A stretch of DNA of 64,000 nucleotides, from contig JBOZIK010000001.1 of the NCBI GenBank assembly GCA_051453625.1, positions 268,506,851-268,570,850 on the forward strand, read 5' to 3'. The translations under genes and the position numbers were made by a program. The notes beneath the pieces were generated by a model. The model made no database searches, was not told the DNA's origin, and saw only the letters and a list, made by a program, of their open reading frames with translations. The DNA is from Welwitschia mirabilis. Lineage: Eukaryota; Gnetophyta; Gnetopsida; Welwitschiales. Every line of letters begins with the position of its first letter. Position 1 is the first letter of the stretch. Shown piece by piece: positions 9,421 to 21,741 of the stretch.

Positions 9421-10890
9421 GAATTTTTTTCATGATAAGTATAATTCCATTTTTTAAACATTAAAGGGTAAATATACCTTTCCTCTTTTATAATAATTTA
9501 AGCAAACAATATTGCCTATATAAGTTAAATATTCATATCTTTAATTATATGCACTTTTGAAAAGAGATTTTCTAGGATTTACTTTTTAATGCTTCATTCC
9601 TCTCCAATTCACTTTTGTTATTAGGCCTTTTACCTTCATCAATAATAATGTTCAAAGTTATTTTTCCTTTAGTAAATATTTTATTTATATATTTATCATT
9701 GTTTATCATTATTAGTTGATACATCATTATCATTATTAGTGGTTACATCATGAACAATAATCATAAATGAAGGATGGATGTCATGCTTATCATCATCTAA
9801 GAATTCCTCCTTAGTAATGTCTTCATCTTTATTCCAACTAGTAAAAAATTTTTCTTCCTTCTAAAATATCTCTTTGAGCTTTCCATCTGCATTCTATTAG
9901 CACTTGGACATTCTTAGATAACATATCCTCTACTCTTCTAATTCTAGTATTCTATATTTAAAAAATCATTTTTGAATGTTGATTATGAAAATTTTCCTTT
10001 TCCTTAAGGCTTGAATGATTTAGAATATTCTTATCTTCTTTTATTTCTTCTTAAGAGAAGATGTTTAACCTACTTATATATGAGTGAAAGTTCTTTATTA
10101 ATATCATTTTAAGAATCATCACCATCTAAAAAATCTATATATTTCTCCTTTTTCTTTCCATGTTATTTTTTTACTATTATTGACATTGGGAGATAGAATT
10201 TTTCTTTGATAATTCCATTTTTAATTAGGTTTATCTCATAGGTAGTTAAGGCACTTTGGAGTTCTTCGAACTTCATAGTAGAAAACTTTTTATATTCTTC
10301 CTTGGTAATGGTTTTGGGCTTTTATGCTAAAGTAAGTGATTCTAATACTTTATAGATCACCTTTTCTTCTCATAACTATCCACCAAATTCATGTATGGAA
10401 TTTATAATCCTGCTTACTCTTTTGAAGTAATCATGAACTCTTTCTCCATTGTTCATTATAAAAATTGATTTGTTCAAATTGATAGCTTAAATTATTTAAG
10501 TATGAAGTTAACTTCATAAGTAGCTTCAAGAACATTTCATATTTTCCTACAATATTGTAACTAGAAACTCATTAAACTCCTCTAGTTAAGGGAAGCTATA
10601 TAGATCATTCTTGGCTTAGGATCATACATATAAGTATCATTTTCTAAACTAGACTTATTGTTTCTTACCTTGTGTTTGGTAATACATACACCAATGGCAT
10701 TTTGCATAGTGTTTATTAAATTTGTATATTCATATTGTTTATTACACTTAAAACCCAAGAAACTATAAGTATATCCACATCCTCATCTTCCAACAATCAT
10801 AGTTTTTTTCTATTAAAAAGTGGAGGTTTAATAGTAAGGATCCATTCATAATAGTTCACTCAAGTGTTTTGTCTTTTCATGAGTAATCCC
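9420..10890 (-). pseudogene. copia gag remnant, element E
   Basis: Weakly readable minus-strand gag: fragments around 10250-10320 (KAQNHYQGRI then EVRRTPKCL-like) fit the UBN2-type gag segment where a conserved Leu-rich 'T..EL...L..YE' block sits. The reading is disrupted throughout. It is assigned mainly by its position between the primer site at 10901 and the protease. Confidence 0.45.
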
Positions 10891-10901
10891 CTTTGATGCC
10901 A
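10891..10901 (-). other. Primer-binding site, element E
   Basis: Minus strand TGGCATCAAAG, a decayed form of the initiator-tRNA-Met site TGGTATCAGAG. Two bases separate it from the LTR that begins at 10904. Confidence 0.55.
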
Positions 10902-10903
10902 CT

Positions 10904-11967
10904 TATTAATCGTAGAACTTAGAGAAGAGGGATGAATGAGTTTCCAAATAAAATTGTACTATAACTAACATTAATTAAATAACAAAAGATAAGTGCATGA
11001 AAAAGAAATATGAAAATCTTACTAATTTTTCCTAGTTTTTCAACTTGAGTACTTTGCACTTAGAGGGTTAAACTAAATACCTTTGAAAATTTTATTCTTA
11101 GAATGATTCTATAAGTTATGATTTACTATTAACCTCATTAGTATTTAATATAAGGGGATTTCTCTTAATAGTCTAGCTAACTTAATGCCTCAAGACTCAA
11201 GCTTACAAAATAAGTGTTTCCCTTAATAACATAATGACTCACATAGGATATGGACAACTTGGAAGATCTCTTAAAACTAATAACATCCAAGCCTTTTAAT
11301 GTAAGAATGTCATAATACAAATAATGTAGAACTATGCTAATTCTTAAATCTAATCTTTACATTTAAGTACAATAATATAGTTAAATTAGTCTTATATGAG
11401 GGGAAAAATGATAAATGAATTTTGCTTATTTAAAGCTTAAATTTCTAAAACAACATATTTTAACAATGTCTTTAATTCTCTCTTATTCTTCTTAATGCGG
11501 TAGTGTAAAAGTTCTCATTTTTAGGAATAAATCCTTATGTAGCTGTGTGTAACAGAATATTTATCTATCAAAATATAACCTTCATTTCTATTTTCTTATT
11601 TGTTATATTTATTTTTTGCTTCTTATTTATTATTCTTATTCATTAGGATTTAATTCTTTTTTTTCCTTATTATATGAAGTTCCTTGGTAGGTCATTAGAA
11701 ACAGTAGCATGTCAGTCAATTCTCTTTAACAATTATTTTATTTTTGTGTTTTAATATGAAATATATGCCTTCATAATTTATAGATGTCTTTTGATCTTGT
11801 AGATATCTTTAATTTCTAGCCAATCTTTATCAAGTTCTCATGATAGAAGTCTTCTATCATGATTCTTTAATTTAATTAAGATATTTTTGATCTTATAGAT
11901 ATCTAAAAGTTATGTACACAACATTGAAAAATAATAGATATCTTCTAACAAGCTTCATTAATTTAGT
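10904..11967 (-). repeat. 5' LTR of element E, part next to primer site
   Basis: Noncoding; its continuation lies beyond element H at 32964-33366. Near 11774-11810 and 11878-11905 it holds a repeated motif of the form GATCTT(G/A)TAGATATCT, seen again at 33055-33100 and 33205-33270 in the other part, which supports joining the two pieces. The TG terminus has become TA. Confidence 0.5.
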
Positions 11968-14900
11968 TATACTTATCCCATGTTTTTTAGACCTTACTTA
12001 CTTATATATCAAATATATTAAGCTTTTAATTAGATGATGAATTACTCTTATTTAAAGGCCTTATGAAAACAACATGTTTTTTAAATTAGCCTTAGTTTGT
12101 AATTTCCATATTTACCATGAAAATGATAATAATTATGTTATAATTTTTTATAAGAAAAGATATCCAAACATTTAAAATTATATAAATCCATTAAGTAAGA
12201 AATTAGAATCACATGATAAATCTAATAAATTAAAATTTTGAAGAGGACATAATAACATATTTTAAATCTTATTTACTCATTTAAATCTTAGTGAACATGA
12301 TAGGTGTGCTCTATTATGAATAGACATTTTCTTCCTTATGTTATGTGATTGATAGATTTTATGCATTATTGCATAAATGAGCATGTAAACAAGTACATGC
12401 ACTCTTATCTACAATAAAAAATGTAAAATAAGTAGATTTACTCTACCATTACTTTATCTTATTGAGATGTATAAGGACACTCCATTCATAGTATACTCAT
12501 TTTTTATTCATTGGAATTAAGGATTTTGTCTCATTATTCCACATGTAAACTTTAAGATTTGTTCATTCAATCTTTTGATGCATGTCTTAGGTGAACTAAA
12601 CTTATGTGTAAGCCTATGAAGGATTAAAAAGGATCTAGCAAAAGGAAATGATACATGTAATTAACCTTAATAAGTAAAGCAAGAGAATTACTCATCCTAT
12701 TTAAATGTACGAGTCATAAATATAATCTCTTTTTGTACTATAAAGTCACTTATTACTCATCCATTTATCAATGCTACATTATGTGATCTTATAATCTTGA
12801 CCTATGTGCCTTTGTTTATTTACACATAGAGATGCTTTCCTCTCTTACAAAGAGGATATAGTTGTCATTTTTCCATATAAGTGCATTTCTCTTGTCGGGC
12901 TTAGAACTTGGAAGCTTGGAGCTAAGGAACACTTAAGCTTGGATCTTCATTAATCTTTAACTATCAAGGACTTACTAATATTTCCAAGTAAGCTCTTTAT
13001 TCATATTATCAATATGGTATCTTTTAATATTTAGTAGAATAATGTAACACTTGTATTAGACCACTATTTATGACATATCATAAAATTATATTAGTTTCTC
13101 CCATTGTCTCTCATCAAGATGTGGGGAGATATGAGGGGTTGTTATGCTTGGTGATTGAGATTACTAATGGATGACTATGGTTAAGTAATGACTTCATGGA
13201 TTTACTATATACTCAGGTACTCATATTTATTTTATATTAATATACATAACAATATATTTTTCCTTTTTTATGTTTGAGGTCCATCTTATCAGGGGAAGGT
13301 ATGATCCTCAAAAATCTCTTTTGGATTAGTACTCCTTTGTGGTAATCCTAAGTCTCATCGTATATGCTTTTGTGAATTGATTTGATTTTTCTTTCTAAAT
13401 TAATTTGCATTAGTACTATTTAGTAAAGCTATACTATAAGTAATTATTTTAGTTAGTATATTCATCATTTTACTAAAACTAAATTTTTGCATAACTAGTT
13501 GTAGAAAGTTTGCCATATTCCTTATAGTCAAAGTTACTTTTCGAAAATAGAGACCTACGTTAAAAACACTATAACTTATTAATTAGTAAGTATAAAGTAG
13601 TAAATTTTTTTGTGTAAGTATAAAATTGTATTATAATTTCAAGAATGCAAAATTAGTAATTTTTCTAATGTGTATTATTTTTAAGAAATTTATTTATTAA
13701 AGTACATTAGAAAATAAATACAAAAAATAGTAAGTAACTAATTTACATTTTTGGAATTATCAGTTAAGATATATGTAAACATGAGTATTCTAAGTTTTAT
13801 ATAATTAAACAATCTTTTTAAAAACATCTTGAATCATTTAAAAAATCAAAGTATTTTAAAATTTATAATCATTTTAGTATACTGTGGTAGAACTATAATT
13901 TTAGAAAATTTGACGATTTTTAATCTTAAATCATGACCTTAGAAATAATATTGTTAGAATTCCAAGATATCTTAAGTTAGTTTCTAAGGATATTATTATG
14001 AATTTAGTTTATAAAAAATTACTATAATTTTTTTTTACTTAATAATTAATTAATAATTAAACTTTTGATTTTGATAACTCCTTAGAGATCAAAAAAATTC
14101 TAATTAATGTTTTAAATTATAGAGAAACTATTACATAAACTTTTATATGAAATTTAAGTATAAAAGATAAGATTCTATTAGTATCCTTAAGTTACATTAC
14201 TTATAAATAATATTTTATTAGGAAAAACAAGTATTTTACCTTTTTCCTTTATCTTACTTTGAATGTGCATGTTTATAAGATTTTTCACCTTAATAGTTAA
14301 GTAACATAAATATTCTTTGATTTATTACTAGTTTTCTTGACTTATAATATAATTATGTGAGTCTTGAATAAATTATTATGTCTTTATGACCATGCTTGAG
14401 CCATACTTTCTTTTATTTATCTTCATTGCACTAATCCATGAAGATTATTATATGAGCATGAAAGAATAGTTTTAAGATTGACATAGTTTTAGGTATGGAT
14501 TAGTTTCTTTAAGTGTATTATTAAGATGTGATTTAACACATTTTGAATATTTTTATTATTATTTTAAAAAAGAATAGAATATTCCTTTATTTAGCTTTCA
14601 TTATTGTAATCTTTATTATATAGATATTTTTGTATGTTTATTTTCTCTCTTATTATTATTTCTATAAAATGAATCTAATGATGATTAAAATTATTATAAC
14701 TAGATCAATAATCCATTAATTATCCACATTATTTATAATTGTATGTATGAATTTGTGTGGTGTATTCATCGAATAGGACTGAATTAAGATAATCCTAATA
14801 ATATTCATTCTCATACTTAGATTTCATTAACAAGGTGGATTTCCTTGCATTGTTTTTATAATAACCTTTTGGAAGTGTATTTTATCACTACTCTCCTATC

Positions 14901-15567
14901 CCACCCATACATAAACTTACTTCGACTTAATATCTTAAGACCTTGGCATTGATGGATCATGTTACATCATCCATAGATGTTTTAAGAAGCAGATGTCATT
15001 TGTAAGTATTCATCCATCTCATGGAATGTTTGTCACTTGTATTAGGGGTATATCAAGGTGAAGTGTAAGACCATAAAATTTAGCCTAATCATATTTGTAT
15101 AGCTAAGAATCTAAAGTAGAACCAACTCATATTTAGAAGGTAACCAGATATTGAGTTGGGATGCCATTAATAGGAGTTACAACCTCCTATTATATTGGTT
15201 AAGAATTATCCTTAAACTTATCCACATATGTTTGTAAAAAGTTTATATCTCCTTAACTATTTATCATATATCTTCTATATGATGAAAAACTATAAAGAAT
15301 TGAAGGAGAAAAACTTATAACATCACTATTGTTTATGAATCAAAATAACTTAAGAATTAATTATAGATAAATATATAATATCATTAAGGTTTTTATTTCT
15401 CAAAATATAAAAATGTTAACAAAGGAATAAGTAAATTTTGATCCTAAATTCCATTATATCTATTAGATAATAATATTAAGAATAAAGAAAGATTATAAAA
15501 AAAAAAGTGCTTAAAAGATTATAAAAAAAAAGTTCTTAATTAGAGTAAGAAAAGATAGGGTGTCATA
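11968..15567 (+). repeat. 5' LTR of element H
   Basis: About 3.6 kb, aligning with 20886-21554 plus 29981-32963 and with the solo LTR 34336-38889. Its end GTGTCATA corresponds to GTGTCACA in the solo copy. It is AT-rich and noncoding. I see no convincing coding frame in these 3.6 kb; a promoter cannot be assigned with confidence. Confidence 0.75.
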
Positions 15568-15570
15568 AAT

Positions 15571-15582
15571 TGGTATGAGCAC
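15571..15582 (+). other. Primer-binding site, element H
   Basis: TGGTATGAGCAC, close to the initiator-tRNA-Met site TGGTATCAGAGC used by most chromoviruses, three bases after the LTR end. Confidence 0.6.
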
Positions 15583-16700
15583 TCTAGGTTAACTGAATGT
15601 TAGGCACTTATAAATTTCTAAGAATATAAATTCAATTATATGATTAATAATCTTTCTTATTAATAATTATAAAGTTAGTTGTAATCATAAAAACCTTGAT
15701 TTTTAAATCTTAAACCATGAGTAAAATCAATTATATCTTTGATAATACTAGATTTCAAGATAACGCTAACTCCTAGATAAGCATGAATTGGATTATATCT
15801 ACCAATATTAGTCATAAATTTGATTATACCTATAATTTTGCTACTCCCTCAATATATATCAAATCACATACATGTTAATTCTAATAATTATAAAGATTAT
15901 ATTAATAATAATCTTAGCATCTTAATAATCCTAGAAATTAATTATATTTAGGATAGTTTCTAAGTATTCATAAGGTTAACCATTACACAACACCTAGATG
16001 ATCATTATATTAATCATATTTATGATAATTCTAAATTTCTAGACAAATCAAGAAGGATGATGAATTCAAGTTATTAACAACTCTAGTACCTTATAGCAAT
16101 AGATGATAATCACTTAAAAGAATTGCAATTATCTTAATACTTTAGGATATTAACCTTATATGATTTCTTAAAGAGCTTAACCTTTTATAAGACATATAAA
16201 TACATAAAATAATGCCTTATAATTAGAATCCCCTAAAATAATCAAATATCCAATCAAGGTATCTCTCCTAAATTATGTGGTAACATAACGTTAAAGTAAA
16301 AACCCATATTCATAACTTATAGACCTTACCTATTAAAAATAAACAAAGGAGAAAAACTTAATTATATACTCTAAATTATAAATAAAGATTACTCACCTAA
16401 TAATGATAATAATCTTCTTCCTAAGATCATAAAAATATTTCTAGATTTAACTTTTAATAATATCTATCCTATTTACAATCGTAATCTCATAAAGATTTCC
16501 ACTTTTTTTAAATGCCTCATTATCATTGATTAAACCTTGAGGTAAGGTCTGTTGCATTAAGTAATCAGCATCAAGAGAATTCATAAGAGAGTCAACAATA
16601 TAATGATGGAAATGAACTTCCATTTAACCTTAATCTAGAAGCATTGATGAATAACTTCATGTAGTTCCTATCACAACGGTAAATCAATATCAAAATCCAT
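15583..16700 (+). other. 5' leader of element H
   Basis: About 1.1 kb of AT-rich sequence between primer site and gag. No reading frame or motif of note. Confidence 0.4.
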
Positions 16701-16709
16701 AATTAAATA

Positions 16710-17850
16710 ATGGCATCAATCAACCTAAGGAAGTGGATATGAGGAAANNNNNNNNNNNNNNNNNNNNNNNNNNNNNNNNNNNNNNNNNNNNNNNNNNNNN
16801 NNNNNNNNNNNNNNNNNNNNNNNNNNNNNNNNNNNNNNNNNNNNNNNNNNNNNNNNNNNNNNNNNNNNNNNNNNNNNNNNNNNNNNNNNNNNNNNNNNNN
16901 NNNNNNNNNNNNNNNNNNNNNNNNNNNNNNNNNNNNNNNNNNNNNNNNNNNNNNNNNNNNNNNNNNNNNNNNNNNNNNNNNNNNNNNNNNNNNNNNNNNN
17001 NNNNNNNNNNNNNNNNNNNNNNNNNNNNNNNNNNNNNNNNNNNNNNNNNNNNNNNNNNNNNNNNNNNNNNNNNNNNNNNNNNNNNNNNNNNNNNNNNNNN
17101 NNNNNNNNNNNNNNNNNNNNNNNNNNNNNNNNNNNNNNNNNNNNNNNNNNNNNNNNNNNNNNNNNNNNNNNNNNNNNNNNNNNNNNNNNNNNNNNNNNNN
17201 NNNNNNNNNNNNNNNNNNNNNNNNNNNTCATAATTAAACAATGGTACTAATCAACCTAAGGAAGTGGATATGAGGAAATTAATTCAAATGTTTATTAAGA
17301 TAAACCCATCAAAGTTTATAGGATGTTAAGATACTTCTAAAGGAGAAGTATGGCTAAGTAATTTTGAAATGGTTATAGTTACTTTAGAATTTGATGAATA
17401 TGAAAAGGCTTCATTAGCTATTTATATGTTACAAGGAAAAACTAACTTATGGTGGAAAATGGAAATGACCAATTAGGAGATCTAAAACTTTCATGAAAGA
17501 AACTTGAGCACATCTTTAAGGAGAGTTATATCACCAAGTTCTATATTTACTAAATGGTTATAAAATTCTACAATTTAAAATCCTTTCATGGATGTAAATT
17601 TGTAAAGTTATTGAGATACATATCACATATGTGTCTACATGAAGAAGCTAAAGTAAATCTATTTATTGATGATCTTATTCCTTCTATTGCTACAAAATTA
17701 TTCATGTTTTAACCTAAGAATTTAGTAGAGGTTGTAGAAAAGGCAAAGATAGCATACTAAAACTAGCAAAGAAAACAATAAAATAAGAAGAAAATTTCTT
17801 CACCCTTAAGGAAAATCAATGGAGCAACTTATTGCTTCATATCTCATAAG
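16710..17850 (+). pseudogene. gag remnant, element H (contains 480-base gap)
   Basis: After the gap the frame reads EVWLSNFEMV, then ASLAIYMLQGKTNLWWKME, matching the gag core of Tekay-type elements (WL..M...F......FA...L.G.A..WW). In-frame stops are frequent. The sequence before the gap (16701-16747) repeats just after it (17231-17276), so the gap probably joins overlapping contig ends and the true gag N-terminus is likely short here. It would form the particle coat. Confidence 0.65.
16748..17227. other. 480-base gap
   Basis: All N, in gag of H, flanked by a ~46-base near-duplicate. Confidence 0.9.
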
Positions 17851-17959
17851 ATTATTATAAGATAAAAATTATGTTGTACACCAATTGAGGAATGCATAGA
17901 GCTAGCAAATGGGTTCATGTTCATAATTAATCAATAATTTAAAATTATACTTTATCCAT

Positions 17960-18130
17960 AAGCGAGGGAGATTTTTAGATACAACTAATTCTTATCGACT
18001 TAGGAGACTATGACATTGTTTTGGATATGAATTGGTTAATGTAAGATAAAGTACATGTAAATTGGAAAAAGTATCAAGTAGAAATGATGAATCATGATCA
18101 AAGAATGATCTTTCAAAGTTACTACAAATA
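17960..18130 (+). pseudogene. Aspartic protease remnant, element H
   Basis: LIDLGDYDIVLDMNWL at about 17989-18036 matches the C-terminal protease block of plant chromoviruses (DLGDFDVILGMDWL type). The Gly before Met and the Asp before Trp are both altered (G to D, D to N). The N-terminal active-site region is not readable. Confidence 0.65.
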
Positions 18131-18369
18131 AATAATGGAGAATATATGTAATATAAGAATATAAAAAAAGAAATTAAAAGTGGATCAATAGTTTATATGC
18201 TATATCTAAAACCAGTTAGCTTAAAAGAAGGAGAAACTTTGGTAAAGAATATACTAATAGCCTAGGAGTATCTTAATGTATTTACAATAGAATTACTAGG
18301 AATGTTACAACTTTAAAAACTTAAGTTTTCCATTTAATTGATCCTAGGAATTCAACTAATTTATAAGAA

Positions 18370-19140
18370 ACCATCTAGAATGTCTCCTATAGAAATGAAA
18401 GAATTAAAAATGTAGCATGAATAACTCTTACAAAAAGGTTTCATTCATCCTAATGTATCATCATGGAGAGCACCTTTATTATTTATAAAGAAGAAGGATG
18501 GAATATTAAGATTATGTAGATAGTTAAATAAGGTTACCATTATGAATAAGTATTCACTACTAAGAATAGATGACCTTTTTGATAAGCTCAAGGAAGCTAA
18601 GGTATTCTCAAAAGTTTACCTAAAATTTGGATATCATCAAGTTCAAATTAAGAAAGAAGGTATTTATAAAATAGCATTAAATCCCACTATAGATATTATG
18701 AGATCATTATTATTCCTTTTAGTTTAAGTAATGTTTTTGTAGTATTTATGTGTCTTATGAATTATATCTTTCAATTACATCTTAATTCTTTTGTAATAGT
18801 ATTTATTAATGATATCCTCACTTATTCCAAGACTTATGAAAAGCATGAAAAACACTTGATGATGATATTACAAACTTTATGGAATCATTAATTATATGCT
18901 AACATAGAAAAGTTCTCTTTTTGAAAGGAATCTATTTAATTTCTAGGTCATATGATATCCAAAGATGGTATATCAATGGATCAAAATAAAGTTAGACTAA
19001 TTATAAAATGGATAACACCTATAAATATTATTGATGTTAAAAGCTTTCTTGATATTAACAAGTACTATCTTCAATTCATATTTACCTTCTCTAAGACAGA
19101 TTCTTCATTAACAGGTCTTGTAAAGAAAAATAAAGACTTT
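18370..19140 (+). pseudogene. Ty3/gypsy reverse transcriptase remnant, element H
   Basis: Blocks in order: [54 protein letters not shown] (with 18542-18727 open), [18 protein letters not shown], then FVIVFINDILTYSK at about 18790-18831, and FLGHMISKDGISMDQNK. The catalytic box is F-I-N-D instead of F-I-D-D: the first aspartate is changed by G-to-A at 18808. [12 protein letters not shown] has Tyr where the catalytic Asp is usual (FSKIDL). Both losses make the enzyme inactive even apart from the stops. Confidence 0.85.
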
Positions 19141-19560
19141 CAATGGACAAAAAAAATTTCAAGAATTATTTGATTGTCTTAAAGAATACTTAACTAATAC
19201 TCTAGTCATGGTGATGTTGGATGATTCAAATACCTTTTCATTTTATATTAATGCATCTATAGAAGGTTTTAGATTAGTACTTAAACAAGATAAATGTGTA
19301 ATAGCTTATAGATCAAGACAAGTTAAAACTCATTAGATAAATTATCCTATTCATGATCTTGAATTAACTATAGTTAATTTTTTCTTTAAAAGTATAAAAG
19401 AATTATTTCTATGATGTAAGGTTTCAAGTTTAGACTGATCATAAAAGTCTAAAACACATTCTTACCTAATCAAACTTAAACCTTAGATAAAAAAGATGGA
19501 TGAAATTTCTATGTGATTCTAATCTGTGAATTTTATACCATAAAGGTAAGGGAAATAAGG
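19141..19560 (+). pseudogene. RNase H remnant, element H
   Basis: LDDSNTFSFYINASIEG, then VIAYRSRQVKTH and NYPIHDLELTIVNF match the RNase H domain that follows RT in Ty3/gypsy elements (FxxxxDAS...G.G.VL and YPxHDLEL.AvV). The first acidic residue (DAS) is N (NAS), again by a single transition. Several stops. Confidence 0.75.
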
Positions 19561-19789
19561 TTGAAAATTTTCTTAGTAGATGAGGTTATCTCAAAGTAAT
19601 TATGAAAATTAAAAGTCAAATTTCTATCATTATTTTAAATGAACAAAAAAGGGATGAGAATTATCAAAAATTAAAGGACTAGTTAGAAAAATAAATAGAT
19701 TCAAGAATTTTTATATTCATTCAGATGCTATTATTAGATTTTTAAGGAAGATTTTTGGTTTCTAATATAGATGGAATTAGATATAATCT

Positions 19790-20420
19790 AATGTTTTAAT
19801 TTTATAATTCACCTATATAAGTCATCCTAAAAGAATTAAAATGTATCAAATCATGAAACAAAAAATTTGGTGGCTAGGATAAAAAAAGGATATAGTAAAA
19901 TTTATGTTAAGGTGTCTTAATTTTTAATAAGTTAAAGAATAATATCAAAATCTAGCAAGATTACTTCATCCTCATAATATTATAGAATATAAATGTAACA
20001 TCATTTGCATAGATTTTATTGTAGAAATTCCAAAAACTTAAATAGATAGTGACTCTATCATGGTGATAATTAATAAAGGAATTAAGTTAGTACATTTCAT
20101 TCCAGTAAAATCTACTTATGATGCCAAGTAGATATCTAGAGTATATATTCATAATATGATTTAGTTACATGGTCTTTGAAAGAGATTCAAAATTTGCTTC
20201 TAATTTTTATAAGAATTACAAATGGGTTTAAGAACTAAGTTAAATAAAAGCACTACATTTCATCCTCAAATAAATGATCAGTCAAAAAGAGTTATTCAAA
20301 TTTTGGAATATCTTCTTAGAATATGCATTCCAGATAGTTCCAAAAGTTGGGAAGAATAGTTATGGGAAGAATAGTTATCTTGAGTTAAAATATAGAATCA
20401 CATATTTGGTAAATTATCAC
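19790..20420 (+). pseudogene. Integrase remnant, element H
   Basis: The frame reads HPKRIKMYQIMKQKIWWLG, LRCLNF (zinc-finger Cys-x-x-Cys, second Cys lost), IDFIVEIPKT, SDSIMVIINKGIKLVHFIPV, STTFHPQINDQSKRVIQILE and YLLRICIPD. This follows the plant chromovirus integrase from the HHCC domain to the region after the third acidic residue. Q-S-K in place of Q-S-E shows loss of the catalytic Glu by G-to-A. It is numerously broken by TAG/TAA stops. Confidence 0.8.
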
Positions 20421-20524
20421 TAATGAAATTAGTAATAAGAGGTATTAAAAGATTAAAATTAACTTCTTGATGCATTGGACCATTTAAAAATATTAAAAAG
20501 AGTCAAACTTGTTANNNNNNNNNN

Positions 20525-20820
20525 GATTTACCTTCTTAATTATTGAAAATACATGATTTTTTTCATGTAAGTATGCTAAAAATGTATATTACATATCCTT
20601 CTCATGTATTAAATTGGTCTCATATTTAAGTGGAACTAATTGTTCAACTATAGAGAAGTTGGAGTAATACTGAATTAATAAACTATTAATTTACAAAATA
20701 GGAAGATCCATTAAGTGAAAATAGAGTGGATTAATCATGGTGTTGATGAAGTCATTTGAGAGGTAGAGCAAACAATGAAAAATTAATTACCAAATTTTCT
20801 TAAATCTTATAGTATGTAGT
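20525..20820 (+). pseudogene. Integrase C-terminus and chromodomain-like tail, element H
   Basis: Just after a 10-base gap the frame reads IHDFFHVSMLKMYITYPSHV, the conserved end of plant chromovirus integrases (HxVFHVSMLRKY.PDPSHV). The following 150 bases with VDSW-like and SHLRGRA-like fragments sit where the chromodomain (VLWRNHxxEEATWE) lies. Chromodomains target insertion to heterochromatin. Assignment of the last part rests on position. Confidence 0.65.
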
Positions 20821-20870
20821 TAGGTTCTCTTAAACTCTTTATGTACATTGATTCCCAGGGGTGAATCAGT

Positions 20871-20885
20871 CTAAGTGGGGTAAGA
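20871..20885 (+). other. Polypurine tract, element H
   Basis: CTAAGTGGGGTAAGA is immediately followed by the LTR start TGGCATATCCC. Confidence 0.55.
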
Positions 20886-21554
20886 TGGCATATCCCATAT
20901 TTTGTAAACCTTAATTACTCAGATATTAAGTATATTAATATTTTGATCAAATGTTAAGTTACTCTTCTTTAAAGACCTGATCAAAATAAGATAGTACTTT
21001 AAATTAACCTTATTTTGTAATTTTCATAAGTCATCATGAAAACAATAATAATTATGTTAAAATTTTTTTATCATAAAATATACTCAATTATTTAAAATTA
21101 GATAAACTCATTATCTAAAGAATTAAAATCACATGATAAAACTAATAAATTAAAAATTTCGAGAATATGTAATAATATATTTTATATCTTATTTAGTCAT
21201 TTAAATCCTTGGTAAATGTGATAAGTGTACTATATTATGAATAAACATTTTTATCTTTATGTTACATGATTGATAGATTTTAAGCATTATGAAATAAATG
21301 AGCATGTGAATAAGCACATGTACTCTTACCTAAAACCAATAATGATAAATGAATAGATTTACTCTACCATGACTTTTATCTTCTTGAAATATGTAAGGGC
21401 ACTTGGTTCATAGCATACTTATTGTTTTATTCATTAGAATTGAAGAGTTTATCTCATTATGCTATATAACAATTTTGAGATATATGCATTTATTCTTTTG
21501 ATGCATGACTTGGATGAATTAAATTTACTTATAAGCATATGAAGGATTAAGAAG

Positions 21555-21722
21555 TGCTAGGACTAAGTAGATACTGTGGTCTTATATCTTGAAATACATG
21601 AAAATCCTAATGGTGTAATTGGCTATTTAAGTAAGTTATTTTTTGAATAATAAAAAGAAATAAAATTTCACTTTTAGAAAATCTTGTGCCTCTCCATTTT
21701 TTGGCATTCTTGTTTCTAGGCA
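21555..21722 (+). repeat. 5' LTR of element D
   Basis: 168 bp, colinear with 29815-29980 (shared blocks ATGAAAA.CCTAATGGTGT, GAATAATAAAAAGAAAT, CATTTTTTG.CATT). AATAATAAAAAG may serve as the polyadenylation region. Confidence 0.85.
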
Positions 21723-21724
21723 AT

Positions 21725-21741
21725 TGGTATCAGAGCTTTGG
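21725..21741 (+). other. Primer-binding site, element D
   Basis: TGGTATCAGAGCTTTGG, the first 12 bases identical to the initiator-tRNA-Met complement, two bases after the LTR end. It is the best preserved primer site in the window. Confidence 0.85.
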
